A program made the translations under genes and the position numbers. A DNA stretch of 64,000 nucleotides from the NCBI GenBank assembly GCA_030824585.1, contig JAVBXM010000021.1, positions 1 to 64,000 on the forward strand, in the 5' to 3' direction. Origin of the DNA: Phaeospirillum sp. (GTDB lineage: Bacteria; Pseudomonadota; Alphaproteobacteria; Rhodospirillales; Magnetospirillaceae). The number at the start of each line of letters is the position of its first letter. Position 1 is the first letter of the stretch. Below the pieces are notes generated by a model that was not told where the DNA came from, did no database searches, and saw only the letters and a program-made list of their open reading frames with translations. This document shows positions 48,556 to 59,856 of the stretch, piece after piece.

Positions 48556-48657
48556 CGTCATGCCCGGACTTGTTCCGGGTATCCACGCCGGCCCGCAACT
48601 CCATCCCTTGGGAATTGCTGCACCACGTGGATGACCGGGCCGAGCCCGGCCATGACG
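48556..48657. repeat. Palindromic intergenic repeat between carboxylase alpha and hydratase
   Basis: Starts CGTCATGCCCGG and ends CCCGGCCATGACG, with inner ATCCACG/CGTGGAT. Same layout as 7800-7900. Confidence 0.65.
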
Positions 48658-48666
48658 CACAAAGAA

Positions 48667-49449
48667 CTAGTTCACCACCCAACTCGGCTTACGCTTTTCC
48701 AGGAAGGCGCGGATGCCTTCCTTGCCCTCGTCGCTGGCTCGGCGGCTTGCGATCTGTTCGGCGGTCCAGTGGCGCAATTGGCTGTCCAGCGGGTCATCGG
48801 CGGCCCGGCGGATCAGGCCCTTGGCGGCAGCCATGGCCTCGGGCCCGTTGCCCTTGAGGCGGGCCAGCCACTTGTCGCGCACCTCGTCCAGGCGTTCGGC
48901 GGGCACCACCTCGTGCACCAGCCCGGTGGCCTGGGCTTGCGCGGCGCCGAACAGCTCGGCGGTGACGGCATAGCGCCGGGCCTGACGGCCGCCCATGGCG
49001 CGCACCACATAGGGGCTGATCACCGCCGGGATGATGCCCAGCTTGACCTCGGACAGGCAGAAGGTCGCCCCTTCCGCCGCCACGGCCAGATCGCAGGCCG
49101 CCACCAGCCCGACACCGCCGCCATAGGCGGCGCCCTGGACCACGCCGATCACCGGACGGGGGCAAGCATCGATGGCTTCCAGCATGTCGGACAAGCCTTG
49201 GGCATCGGCCAGATTCTCGGCCTGGGAATAGTCGGCCATGCGCTTCATCCACTCCAGGTCGGCCCCGGCCGAGAAGCTCTTGCCGGTGGAGTCCAGCACC
49301 ACGGCGCGGATGCCCGGTGCGTGGCCCGCGTCGCGGAAGGCGGCGGCCAGTTCGGCGATCAGCGCGTCGTCGAAGGCGTTGTGCCGCTCAGGCTTGTTCA
49401 GCGTGATGGTCCGCACGCCGTCGGCGGTGGTGATGAGAAGGGCGCTCAT
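48667..49449 (-). CDS. Methylglutaconyl-CoA hydratase (crotonase family)
   Basis: 260 residues. NKPERHNAFDDALIAEL, SFSAGADLEWMKRMADY, and AYGGGVGLVAACDLAVA with LSEVKLGIIPAVISPYVVRAMG match the LiuC/AUH group. It hydrates 3-methylglutaconyl-CoA to HMG-CoA. It lies between the carboxylase subunits, as in other leucine (liu) clusters. Confidence 0.9.
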   Translation of the reverse strand: MSALLITTADGVRTITLNKPERHNAFDDALIAELAAAFRDAGHAPGIRAVVLDSTGKSFSAGADLEWMKRMADYSQAENLADAQGLSDMLEAIDACPRPVIGVVQGAAYGGGVGLVAACDLAVAAEGATFCLSEVKLGIIPAVISPYVVRAMGGRQARRYAVTAELFGAAQAQATGLVHEVVPAERLDEVRDKWLARLKGNGPEAMAAAKGLIRRAADDPLDSQLRHWTAEQIASRRASDEGKEGIRAFLEKRKPSWVVN

Positions 49450-49481
49450 CGGGACTTTCTCGGGAATGGAGGGGACGGATC

Positions 49482-49576
49482 AACCACGAAGGCACCGAGG
49501 CACGAAGGAGGCACGAAGGAAGGGGAACAAAATTCTTTCCTTCGTGCCCTCTTTTCCCCTTCGCGCCTTCGTGGTG
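49482..49576. repeat. CACGAAGG-rich inverted repeat
   Basis: Outer arms ACCACGAAGGC (49483-49493) and its complement (49565-49575). Inside are further CACGAAGG/CCTTCGTG copies. Not like the other repeat families here. Confidence 0.55.
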
Positions 49577-49635
49577 AATCTTCCCGCGTGCCGCGCGAAT
49601 GCAGGTGGGTCTGACGATTGTTCATCACCATCCTC

Positions 49636-51243
<1,608 letters not shown>

Positions 51244-51268
51244 GGCTGGCAAATTCCGCTTTATTCGG

Positions 51269-51331
51269 CGTCACCCCCGGACTTGGATACCGGGGGTCCA
51301 TGGATGGCCGGGTCAAGCCCGGCCATGACGG
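51269..51331. repeat. Palindromic intergenic repeat (reduced copy)
   Basis: Two hairpins (ACCCCCGG...CCGGGGGT and GGCCGGGTCAAGCCCGGCC) between the carboxylase beta and dehydrogenase genes. It is related to 7800-7900 and 48556-48657. Confidence 0.55.
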
Positions 51332-51341
51332 CATTGAAAGG

Positions 51342-52511
51342 TTACTTGGTCTCTTCGAACAGCTCGCGGCCGATCAACATGCGGCGGATTTCGCTGGTGC
51401 CGGCGCCGATCTCGTAGAGCTTGGCGTCGCGCAGCAGACGCCCGGTGGCGTATTCGTTGATATAGCCGTTGCCGCCCAGGGTCTGGATCGCCTCGAGGGT
51501 CATCCAGGTGGCCTTTTCCGCCCCGTAGAGGATCACGCCGGCGGCGTCCTTGCGCGAGGTCTCGCCCCGGTCGCAGGCCTTGGCCACCGCGTAGGTGTAG
51601 GCGCGGCAGGCGTTGAAGGTGGTGTACATGTCGGCCAGCTTGCCTTGCATGAGCTGGAAGGTGCCGATGGGCTGGCCGAACTGGGTGCGCTCGTGGATGT
51701 AGGGCACCACCACGTCCATGCAGGCGGCCATGATGCCCAGCGGCCCGCCGGTCAGCACCACGCGCTCGTAGTCCAGGCCGCTCATCAGCACGTTGACGCC
51801 CTTGCCCACGGCGCCCAGCACGTTCTCTTCCGGCACTTCGCAATCGGTGAACACCAGTTCGCCGGTGTTGGAGCCGCGCATGCCCAGCTTGTCCAGCTTC
51901 TGCGCCACCGAGAAGCCCTTGAAGGTCTTTTCCACCAGGAAGGCGGTGATGCCGCGCGGCCCGGCGGTGACGTCGGTCTTGGCATAGACCACGATTACGT
52001 CGGCGTCGGGGCCGTTGGTGATCCACATCTTGGTGCCGTTGAGGATGTAGCGGTCGCCCTTCTTCTCGGCCTTCAGCTTCATGCTGACCACGTCCGAGCC
52101 GGCATTGGGCTCGCTCATGGCCAGGGCGCCGATATATTCGCCCGAGATCAGCTTGGGCAGGTACTTCATCTTCTGCGCTTCGCTGCCGTTGCGCTTGATC
52201 TGGTTGACGCAGAGGTTGGAATGCGCCCCGTAGGACAGGCCCACCGAGGCCGAGGCCCGGCTGATCTCCTCCATGGCCACCACGTGCTCGAGATAGCCCA
52301 TGCCGGCGCCGCCGTATTTCTCGTCCACCGTGATGCCCAAGAGGCCCATGGCCCCAAGACGCGGCCAAAGCTCGTTGGGGAACTCGTTGCTGCGGTCGAT
52401 CTCGGCGGCGCGGGGCGCGATTTCGGTGGCGGCAAAGGCGGCGACCGAGTCGCGCATCATGTCGGCGGTTTCGCCCAGGTCGAAGTTCAGCGCGGAATTG
52501 AAGCCGGTCAT
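51342..52511 (-). CDS. Isovaleryl-CoA dehydrogenase
   Basis: 389 residues, acyl-CoA dehydrogenase fold. [79 protein letters not shown]. Catalytic Glu in [16 protein letters not shown] (position used by isovaleryl type, helix G). First gene of the leucine cluster; GAGGGA ribosome-binding site. Confidence 0.92.
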   Translation of the reverse strand: MTGFNSALNFDLGETADMMRDSVAAFAATEIAPRAAEIDRSNEFPNELWPRLGAMGLLGITVDEKYGGAGMGYLEHVVAMEEISRASASVGLSYGAHSNLCVNQIKRNGSEAQKMKYLPKLISGEYIGALAMSEPNAGSDVVSMKLKAEKKGDRYILNGTKMWITNGPDADVIVVYAKTDVTAGPRGITAFLVEKTFKGFSVAQKLDKLGMRGSNTGELVFTDCEVPEENVLGAVGKGVNVLMSGLDYERVVLTGGPLGIMAACMDVVVPYIHERTQFGQPIGTFQLMQGKLADMYTTFNACRAYTYAVAKACDRGETSRKDAAGVILYGAEKATWMTLEAIQTLGGNGYINEYATGRLLRDAKLYEIGAGTSEIRRMLIGRELFEETK

Positions 52512-52584
52512 CGCTCGTTCCCTCATACAGGCCGGTTGGTGCGTTAAACGAGCATACGTTTTTTTAATTCCGCCGCAAGGGGAT

Positions 52585-53526
52585 TTAGCGCCCGGACAGC
52601 GCCAGAATCCACACCGGCATGATCAGGGCGGCGGCCACCGTCTGGGCCGACAGCATGGTGGCGACCAGCGGCGCGTCGCCGCCCATCTGGCGGGCCACCA
52701 CATAGGAGACCGGGGCGGCGGGCAGGGCGGCGTAGAGCACCGAGGCCGCCATGGTCGCTCCGTCCAGTCCGCACAGCGTGCCCAGCACCAGGACCAGCAG
52801 GGGCAGCCCGGCCATCTTGGTGGCGATGGACAGCCCCACCGAGGCGCCGGCCCGGCTCAAATCGCCCAGGCGGATGCCGGCGCCCACCGCCAGCAGGCCC
52901 AGCGGCAGCGAGGCGCCGGCCAGGATGTCGAGGAAGGGGCCGATCACCGGCGGCATGCCGATGCCGGCCAGATTGAGCGCGATGCCCGCCACGCAGGACA
53001 GGATCAGCGGATTGCGCACCACCGGCACGATGGCGTCGCGCCAGCGGAAGGCGGCTCCGTTCCGGCCGGCCCAGCGCAGATGGGCCAGGATACCCAGCAG
53101 GTTGACCAGCGGCACCACGGCGGCGGTGCAGATGGCGACCAGCGCCACGCCCTGGGCTCCCCACAATCCGGCGGCCACCGCCAATCCCACATAGGTGTTG
53201 GGGCGCATGGAGCACTGGAACAGCGAGGTGAAGGCCGGGCCGTCCAGGCGCCACGGCGCCCGCTTCAGTCCCGAGGCCGCCAGTCCCGTTCCCACGGCCA
53301 TGATCATCACGGCGCCGGCTTCGGCGGCCATGATGCCGCCCACCGGCAGCCCGTCCAGCCGGGCGCGGGCCAGGGCGGTGACCAGCAGGGCGGGAAAGAA
53401 CAGGAAGAAGGTGGCGCGCTCGGCCGGCAGCCAGAAGGAATCGTCGATCCAGCGCCGCGACCGCATCTGGTGGCCCAGGGCGATCAGGGCGATGACCGGG
53501 GCGAGCGCCGCCAGGACCTGGATCAC
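52585..53526 (-). CDS. AEC (auxin efflux carrier)-family permease
   Basis: 313 residues, about ten membrane segments. The pattern [36 protein letters not shown] at the N-terminus and [15 protein letters not shown] in the second half fit AEC/MleP-type transporters. Substrate unknown; may export or import organic acids. Confidence 0.85.
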   Translation of the reverse strand: MIQVLAALAPVIALIALGHQMRSRRWIDDSFWLPAERATFFLFFPALLVTALARARLDGLPVGGIMAAEAGAVMIMAVGTGLAASGLKRAPWRLDGPAFTSLFQCSMRPNTYVGLAVAAGLWGAQGVALVAICTAAVVPLVNLLGILAHLRWAGRNGAAFRWRDAIVPVVRNPLILSCVAGIALNLAGIGMPPVIGPFLDILAGASLPLGLLAVGAGIRLGDLSRAGASVGLSIATKMAGLPLLVLVLGTLCGLDGATMAASVLYAALPAAPVSYVVARQMGGDAPLVATMLSAQTVAAALIMPVWILALSGR

Positions 53527-53537
53527 GCAGGGCTCCT

Positions 53538-53641
53538 GTCATCCCGAGCCTTGGCGAGGGAGCTCCGCCTGGAACGACGGTTCAGGAATGGCAATGCCGT
53601 GCCAGGACGAGATCCCTCCTCCCGATGGCCGTCGGGATGAC
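53538..53641. repeat. Inverted repeat flanking about 85 bp
   Basis: GTCATCCCGA (53538-53547) and its complement (53632-53641). It sits between two same-strand genes. GTCATCCCG is shared with 55378-55414. Confidence 0.5.
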
Positions 53642-53644
53642 AGG

Positions 53645-54046
53645 TCATTCCACCCCGTGCTCGGCCAGCATGGCCCTGGCGTCGGCCAGGTCGTCGCCCA
53701 GTTCCCGGATGGTGGACAGCAGCGAGTGGATCAGGGTGTTCAGCCCCGGCGGCGCCTGGTCCATCATGGAGCGGATGGCGTCCTTGGTCAGCACCAGGCA
53801 GGTGGCGTCGTCGTCCACGATGGCGGCGGCCATGCGCGGGCCGTCGTCCAGCAGGGCCATCTCGCCGAACACCTGGAACGGCCAGACGCGGCCGATGGTG
53901 ACCTTGCGGCCCGCCACCGTCTTGAAGATGCGGATGGTGCCCTGCTGCAGCATGTAGGCTTCGGAACCGCGGTCGCCTTCCTTGAAGATCACCGTGCCGC
54001 GCGGGAAGACGCGTTGCAGCCCGGGCGTGACGCCGGTATCGCTCAT
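53645..54046 (-). CDS. Single-domain cyclic-nucleotide-binding protein
   Basis: 133 residues, one cNMP-binding barrel: GTVIFKEGDRGSEAYMLQQGTIRIFKT and FGEMALLDDGPRMAAAIVDDDATCLVL. The phosphate cassette FGEMALLDDGPRMA is well kept (Arg pairs with phosphate). No DNA-binding or catalytic domain. Confidence 0.85.
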   Translation of the reverse strand: MSDTGVTPGLQRVFPRGTVIFKEGDRGSEAYMLQQGTIRIFKTVAGRKVTIGRVWPFQVFGEMALLDDGPRMAAAIVDDDATCLVLTKDAIRSMMDQAPPGLNTLIHSLLSTIRELGDDLADARAMLAEHGVE

Positions 54047-54227
54047 GGTCTTGGTCCCTTCACCCCAAATCGAAAGGACGGCCAGCATAGCGCGCCGGCC
54101 CGGCTTGTCCAATCGGGTAAGGAACCTGGGGGATTTGTAACGATACCTGCGGTTGCCAGCGGGGGCGGGGTCGCGGTACGCTTCGACAAAACAAGGACGG
54201 CAACCGTCCTCTCCGGGAGGAATGCTC

Positions 54228-55364
54228 ATGGGAAAACCCCATCGGATTGCGCTGGCCCTGCAGGGCGGCGGCGTGCACGGAGCCTTTACCTGGGGCGTGA
54301 TCGACGCGCTGCTGGACGAGGCTGCGGCCGGCACCATCGAGTTCGTCGGCATCAGCGGAGCCTCGTCCGGGGCGCTGACCGCCACCGCCATGGCCTATGG
54401 CTATCACGAGGGCGCCGCCCAGCCCGGCCCGGCCAGCGCGCGGTCCAAGCGCATGGCGGAGGCCGCGCGCACCAAGGTCCGCGAATTGTGGGAGACGGTG
54501 GCCCGCGCCGCCTTCTGGGGGGGCAATCCCTTCGTCGCCGCCATCGGCCTGGCCCAGGGCTGGAACATCGACGATTCCCCCGCCGCCCGCTGGGCCGACG
54601 TGGCCGGCGCCAACACCCCGGCCGCCGAATCCGGCCTGGGCACCTATCTCACCGCCGTGCTGCGCGACGTGCTGCCCGAGATTCCGGCCATCTTCGCCCT
54701 GCCCCAGGCGGGAACCCCCACCCTGATCGTCGCCGCCACCGATATCGGCGAGTGCCGTCGCCAACTGTTCATCGATGGCGGCGTGTCGCCCGACGCGGTG
54801 CGGGCGTCGACCAACCTGCCCACCTCGCTGCATACCGTCACCATCGGCGACCACCATTACTGGGACGGCGGCTACATGGGCAATCCGCCGCTCACCCCGC
54901 TGGTCGAGCGGCTGCGCGAGGCCGACGCCGAGGATCTGCTGCTGGTGACGCTCAATCCGCTGCACCGCGACGGCCCACCGCCCAAGGGGGCGCGGCAGGT
55001 GCTGGACCGCTTGAACGAGGTGGCCTTCAACGCCTCGCTGGTCCACGAGGTCAACGCCATCGAGACCATCAACCGGCTGGTGGACGCCGGCATGATCAAG
55101 GACCCGCCGCCCGGCCAGCATCCCTATCGCCGGGTCAACCTGCACCGCATCCATGCCGACGAGGACATGGTCAAGCTGGGCGTCTATTCCAAGGACGCGC
55201 CGGCCTGGGACTTCCTGGTCTATCTCCGCGACCTGGGGCGCAAGGCCTTCGCCGACAGTTGGTCCTCCATCAAGCCGGCGCTGGGCAAGCACTCGTCCTG
55301 GGATACCAATTCGGTGTGCGACCAGATCCTGGCCCGCAAGGCGATCACCCTGCGCGATAAGTGA
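54228..55364 (+). CDS. Patatin-like phospholipase
   Basis: 378 residues. Oxyanion region ALQGGGVHGAFTWG, nucleophile elbow GISGASSG (Ser), and the dyad Asp in YWDGGYMGNPP. It hydrolyses acyl lipids; bacterial members may act in membrane lipid turnover or PHA metabolism. The second of two near ATGs has the better-spaced GGGAGG. Confidence 0.85.
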   Translation: MGKPHRIALALQGGGVHGAFTWGVIDALLDEAAAGTIEFVGISGASSGALTATAMAYGYHEGAAQPGPASARSKRMAEAARTKVRELWETVARAAFWGGNPFVAAIGLAQGWNIDDSPAARWADVAGANTPAAESGLGTYLTAVLRDVLPEIPAIFALPQAGTPTLIVAATDIGECRRQLFIDGGVSPDAVRASTNLPTSLHTVTIGDHHYWDGGYMGNPPLTPLVERLREADAEDLLLVTLNPLHRDGPPPKGARQVLDRLNEVAFNASLVHEVNAIETINRLVDAGMIKDPPPGQHPYRRVNLHRIHADEDMVKLGVYSKDAPAWDFLVYLRDLGRKAFADSWSSIKPALGKHSSWDTNSVCDQILARKAITLRDK

Positions 55365-55377
55365 TCCGCGGCCTGCC

Positions 55378-55414
55378 GTCATCCCGGACGCCCTGGCGCG
55401 TTTCCGGGATGACG
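55378..55414. repeat. Short palindrome after patatin
   Basis: CGTCATCCCGGA and its complement flank 13 bases. It may end the patatin transcript. Confidence 0.5.
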
Positions 55415-55467
55415 ACGAGGCGAAGCACCCTTGACCGATTGCATGCACTCGGTGCACCCTGCACGTC

Positions 55468-56595
55468 ATGGATGAGGGGAAGAGGCAACTTTCAGCCGCT
55501 GAACGGTTCGACTGGCTGCGGCTGATCCGCAGCGAGAATGTGGGGCCGCGGACCTTTTCCCGCCTGCTGCAACGGTTCGGCTCGGCCGGCGCCGCCTTGG
55601 CTGCGCTGCCCGATCTGGCGCGCAAGGGCGGGGCGCGGCGGCCCATCCGCATCTGTCCCAAACCCGATGCCGAGCGCGAGATGCAGGCGACGGACCGTCT
55701 CGGCGCACGTCTGCTGGGGCTTGCCGAGCCGGGCTATCCCGCCTGGCTGGCGGCGTTGGACGACGCGCCGCCGCTGCTGTGCGTGCTGGGCGATCTCTCG
55801 GTGCTGGCCAAGCCGATGATCGCCATGGTCGGCGCGCGCAACGCCTCGCTCAATGGCCGCAATTTCGCCCGCCGCATGGCCGCCGACCTGGGCGGCGCCG
55901 GCTATGTGGTGACCAGCGGCATGGCGCGCGGCATCGATACCGCCGCCCATCAAGGCGCGCTGGCCTCGGGCACCGTGGCGGTGCTGGCCGGCGGCGTGGA
56001 CGTGGTCTATCCCCCCGAGAACAACGAGCTGTGGCGCGAGATCGCCGCCGCCGGGGCGGTGGTGTCCGAGATGCCGGTGGGGACCCAGCCCCAGGCCAGC
56101 CATTTCCCCCGGCGCAACCGCATCATCTCGGGCCTGTCCCTGGGCGTGGTGGTGGTCGAGGCCAATGCCCGCTCGGGCTCCCTGATCACCGCCCGCTTCG
56201 CCGCCGACCAGGGGCGCGAGGTGTTCGCCGTGCCGGGCTCGCCCATGGACCCCCGTGCCGCCGGTCCCAACGATCTGATCCGCCACGGCGCCACCCTGAC
56301 CGAAGGTGTCGCCGACGTGACCGATGTGCTGGGCGACCTGCTGCGCCGCCCGCTGGCCGAGGGGAAACGCGCCGATTTCCGCGCTTCTTCTCCGGTCGAA
56401 CTCGACGATTCCGAGCTGGATATGGCCCGCGCCCGGGTGGCCGAGGCATTGGGGCCGGCACCGGTGATGGTTGACGAAATCATCCGCCAATGCCAATTGT
56501 CACCCTCCATGGTGTCCTGGGTCCTGCTGGAGGTCGAACTGGCGGGGCGCCTGGAACGCCATCCCGGCAATCGGGTCTCGCTGCTGGTCGGCTGA
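55468..56595 (+). CDS. dprA: DNA processing protein DprA
   Basis: 375 residues. Rossmann-like core: VGARNASLNGRNFARRMAADLGGAGYVVTSGMARGIDTAAHQGAL, VAVLAGGVDVVYPPENNEL, FPRRNRIISGLSLGVVVVEA, GREVFAVPGSPMD. A C-terminal winged helix follows (VMVDEIIRQCQLSPSMVSWVLLEVELAGRL). It loads RecA on incoming single strands in transformation. topA follows in 33 bp. Confidence 0.93.
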   Translation: MDEGKRQLSAAERFDWLRLIRSENVGPRTFSRLLQRFGSAGAALAALPDLARKGGARRPIRICPKPDAEREMQATDRLGARLLGLAEPGYPAWLAALDDAPPLLCVLGDLSVLAKPMIAMVGARNASLNGRNFARRMAADLGGAGYVVTSGMARGIDTAAHQGALASGTVAVLAGGVDVVYPPENNELWREIAAAGAVVSEMPVGTQPQASHFPRRNRIISGLSLGVVVVEANARSGSLITARFAADQGREVFAVPGSPMDPRAAGPNDLIRHGATLTEGVADVTDVLGDLLRRPLAEGKRADFRASSPVELDDSELDMARARVAEALGPAPVMVDEIIRQCQLSPSMVSWVLLEVELAGRLERHPGNRVSLLVG

Positions 56596-56628
56596 GATTC
56601 CTTGCCCTTCGGATGTGATCGGGTGCGG

Positions 56629-59322
56629 ATGAAAGTCGTCGTCGTCGAGTCTCCGGCCAAGGCCAAGACCATCAATAAGTATCTGGGCAGCGACTTCCAT
56701 GTCCTGGCCTCCTACGGCCATATCCGCGACCTTCCGCCCAAGGACGGGTCGGTACGGCCCGACGAGGGCTTCGCCATGGATTGGGAGACGGACGCCAAGT
56801 CCGAGCGCCAGATCAAGGAGATCGTCGCGGCGGTCAAGGGCGCCGACAAACTGTTCCTGGCCACCGACCCGGATCGCGAGGGCGAGGCCATTTCCTGGCA
56901 CGTGCGCCAGGTGCTGGAGGCCAAGAAGGCGCTGAAGGGCGTCGAGGTCAAGCGGGTGGTGTTCAACGAGATCACCAAGTCCGCCGTGCTCGACGCCATG
57001 CGCAATCCCCGCGACATCCACCAGGAGCTGGTGGACGCCTATCTGGCCCGGCGCGCGCTGGACTATCTGGTGGGCTTCACCCTGTCGCCGGTGCTGTGGC
57101 GCAAGCTGCCGGGCTCGCGTTCGGCGGGTCGGGTCCAGTCGGTGGCGCTGCGCCTGATCTGCGAGCGTGAATCCGAGATCGAGAGCTTCAAGCCCCGCGA
57201 ATACTGGACTATCGCCGCCGACTTCCTGACCCCCAAGGGGGCGCTGCTGTCGGCCGGGCTGACCCATCTGGGCGGCAAGAAGCTCGACAAGTTCGACCTG
57301 TCGTCCGAGGCCCTGGCCCGCGACGCCGAGAAGAAGGCCGCCAGCGCCCGCTACTCCGTCGCCTCGGTGGAGCGCAAGCGCACCCGGCGCAATCCCTATC
57401 CACCCTTCACCACCTCGACGCTGCAGCAGGAAGCCAGCCGCAAGCTGTACTTCGCCGCGGCGCGCACCATGCAGTTGGCCCAGCGCCTGTACGAGGGTGT
57501 CGACATCGGCGGCGAGACGGTGGGTCTGATCACCTATATGCGAACCGACGGCGTGCAGATGGCCGCCGAAGCCATCGCCGGAGCCCGCGCGGTGATCGCC
57601 GAGGATTTCGGCAAGGCCTACGTCCCCGAGGCGCCGCGCCTCTACAAGACCAAGGCCAAGAACGCCCAGGAAGCGCACGAGGCCATCCGTCCCACCGATC
57701 TGGCGCGCCGTCCCGAGGACGTGGCCCGCTATCTCGACCGGGACCAACTGCGCCTCTACGAGCTGGTCTGGAAGCGCACCCTGGCCAGCCAGATGGCCGC
57801 CGCCGAACTGGATCAGGTGGGCGTCGACATCGCCGGCGACCAGCACGGCATCGTCTTTCGCGCCACCGGTTCGGTGGTGGTGTTCGACGGCTTCCTGAAG
57901 GTCTACCGCGAGGACAAGGACGATTCCGACGACGAGGATGCGGAAAAGCTGCTGCCCGACGTGACCGAGAAGGATGCCATGGACCGCAAGGCCATGCGCA
58001 CCGAGCAGCACTTCACCCAGCCGCCGCCCCGCTTCTCCGAAGCCAGTCTGGTCAAGCGCATGGAGGAGCTGGGCATCGGCCGGCCGTCCACCTACGCCTC
58101 CATCCTGTCGGTGCTGCAGGACCGCAGCTATGTCCGCCTCGACCAGCGGCGCTTCATCCCCGAGGATCGCGGCCGCCTGGTCACCGCCTTCCTGGAAAGC
58201 TTCTTCGGCCGCTACGTGGAGTACAACTTCACCGCCGATCTCGAGAACCAGTTGGACGATATTTCCGGCGGGCGCATCGATTGGAAGAAGGTGCTGGAGG
58301 TCTTCTGGAAGGACTTCTCCGGCGCGGTGGACGAGACCAAGGATCTGCGCGTCGCCCAGGTGCTCGACGCCCTGGACGAGCTTTTGGGGCCGCACTTCTT
58401 CCCCGACAACGGCTCGGGCCATGACCCGCGCACCTGCCCCACCTGCAACGCCGGGCGCCTGTCGCTGAAATTGGGCAAGTTCGGCGCCTTCATCGGCTGC
58501 TCCGCCTATCCCGAATGCCGCTTCACCCGCCCGCTGACCACCGGCGGCGAGGGCGAGGAGGAGGTGCGCGAAGGCCCCAAGGAGCTGGGCAGCGACCCCG
58601 AGAGCGGCCTGCCGGTCACATTGCGCAAGGGGCCCTACGGCCATTACGTCCAACTGGGCGACGAGTCGACGCTGAAGGCCGAGCCGGCGCCCGTCCCGGA
58701 AAAGGGCAAGAAGGCCAAGGCGGTCAAGGCGCCCAAGCCCAAGCGGGTCTCGCTCTACAAGGGCCTCGAGCCGGCCGGCGTCACCCTGGACATCGCCTGC
58801 CGCCTGCTGGCCCTGCCGCGCCTGATCGGCAATCATCCCGAGACCGGCAAATCCATCAGCGCCGGCGTGGGGCGCTTCGGTCCCTACGTGGTGCATGACG
58901 GCACCTACAAGTCCCTGGCCAAGGACGACGACGTGCTGGTCGTCGGCATGAACCGCGCCATGGAACTGCTGTCCCAGGCCAAGGGGCGCGGCGGCAACGG
59001 CCCGCTCAAGACCCTGGGCGAGCACGAGGGCAAGCCGGTCACCCTGCACGAGGGACGCTACGGCCCCTATGTGTCCCGTGACGGCGTGCACGCGACCTTG
59101 CCCAAGGATTCCTCCATGGAAACGGTGACCCTGGAAGCCGCCCTGGTCCTGATCGCCGCCAAGGCGGCCAAGGGGCCGGCCAAGCCGGTCAGGGGGCGCA
59201 AGGCCGCTCCGGCCGCCAAGACCGAAGCCGCCGCCAAGAAGGCCCCGGTCAAGAAGGCCGCCGCCAAGAAAACTCCGGCCAAGAAGGCTCCGGCCAAGAA
59301 GACGGCCGCCGCCAAGGCGTGA
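56629..59322 (+). CDS. topA: DNA topoisomerase I
   Basis: 897 residues, type IA. Toprim VVVVESPAKAKTINKYLG and DPDREGEAISWHV, active Tyr303 in GLITYMRTDG, one C4 zinc finger (CPTCNAGRL...CSAYPEC), three more C-terminal topo-C repeats without Cys (PVTLRKGPYGHYVQLG, SAGVGRFGPYVVHDG, PVTLHEGRYGPYVSRDG) and a Lys/Ala-rich tail (KKAPVKKAAAKKTPAKK). It relaxes negative supercoils. A start nine codons earlier (TTG) is less likely. Confidence 0.95.
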   Translation: MKVVVVESPAKAKTINKYLGSDFHVLASYGHIRDLPPKDGSVRPDEGFAMDWETDAKSERQIKEIVAAVKGADKLFLATDPDREGEAISWHVRQVLEAKKALKGVEVKRVVFNEITKSAVLDAMRNPRDIHQELVDAYLARRALDYLVGFTLSPVLWRKLPGSRSAGRVQSVALRLICERESEIESFKPREYWTIAADFLTPKGALLSAGLTHLGGKKLDKFDLSSEALARDAEKKAASARYSVASVERKRTRRNPYPPFTTSTLQQEASRKLYFAAARTMQLAQRLYEGVDIGGETVGLITYMRTDGVQMAAEAIAGARAVIAEDFGKAYVPEAPRLYKTKAKNAQEAHEAIRPTDLARRPEDVARYLDRDQLRLYELVWKRTLASQMAAAELDQVGVDIAGDQHGIVFRATGSVVVFDGFLKVYREDKDDSDDEDAEKLLPDVTEKDAMDRKAMRTEQHFTQPPPRFSEASLVKRMEELGIGRPSTYASILSVLQDRSYVRLDQRRFIPEDRGRLVTAFLESFFGRYVEYNFTADLENQLDDISGGRIDWKKVLEVFWKDFSGAVDETKDLRVAQVLDALDELLGPHFFPDNGSGHDPRTCPTCNAGRLSLKLGKFGAFIGCSAYPECRFTRPLTTGGEGEEEVREGPKELGSDPESGLPVTLRKGPYGHYVQLGDESTLKAEPAPVPEKGKKAKAVKAPKPKRVSLYKGLEPAGVTLDIACRLLALPRLIGNHPETGKSISAGVGRFGPYVVHDGTYKSLAKDDDVLVVGMNRAMELLSQAKGRGGNGPLKTLGEHEGKPVTLHEGRYGPYVSRDGVHATLPKDSSMETVTLEAALVLIAAKAAKGPAKPVRGRKAAPAAKTEAAAKKAPVKKAAAKKTPAKKAPAKKTAAAKA

Positions 59323-59856
59323 GCGGCGGCGCCGTCCTCTTTTCCGGCCCCGCCGCCCGCCGTCGGGCGATGGGCGTTTGCGGTGGATGAACCGCAAGGA
59401 GCCGGTGGCCCCTTTGGATGCAATATATCCGTCCGGGAGCGGAAACACCGGGCCGGTGGCGGGCGTTGAAAAATACCGGATCAAGCCCCGGGGCCATCCT
59501 TGGCGGCGGAATAACGGCTCAATCCTGGATCGGCTGATAACTTGAAGTGTTTCACTGTGATCGGCCCGAATTTATCCAGACAATTTTAGACAATATATCC
59601 CGGCTTTATTTTTAACTTTTACAATAATCCCCTATTAGCAGGGTGGTTAATAAATCCTTTACTCCCGGACCCAACAGGGCCTTGAAGTGATTGGCAAAAA
59701 TTCGGTTGCACGGGGACTGTCAGTTGATCTAGGATGATGTTGTTAGGAAGTGTGCTCCCTGCATGCGACCCGCAGCCAGTGGCTTGCCGGTTGCGGGGAA
59801 TGTAAGGAAGCCCGGGGCGAGAATCGCACCGGCCTCTCTAGAAAGGAGACTTTGTT
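59323..59856. other. Flagellin upstream region
   Basis: 534 bp without a gene. 59560-59690 is strongly A/T-rich, unlike the rest of the window. A TTATCCAGA (one base from a DnaA box) is at about 59571. I saw no convincing sigma54 (GG-N10-GC) or sigma28 (TAAA-N15-GCCGATAA) site, so the flagellin promoter type is open. Confidence 0.5.

Noticed and set aside
56500-59484. 994-codon minus-strand open frame over topA
   Set aside because: Antisense shadow of topA.
59690-59720. Sigma54 promoter for flagellin (GGCAAAAATTCGGTTGC)
   Set aside because: GG and GC are 13 bases apart instead of 10, so it does not fit the -24/-12 rule.
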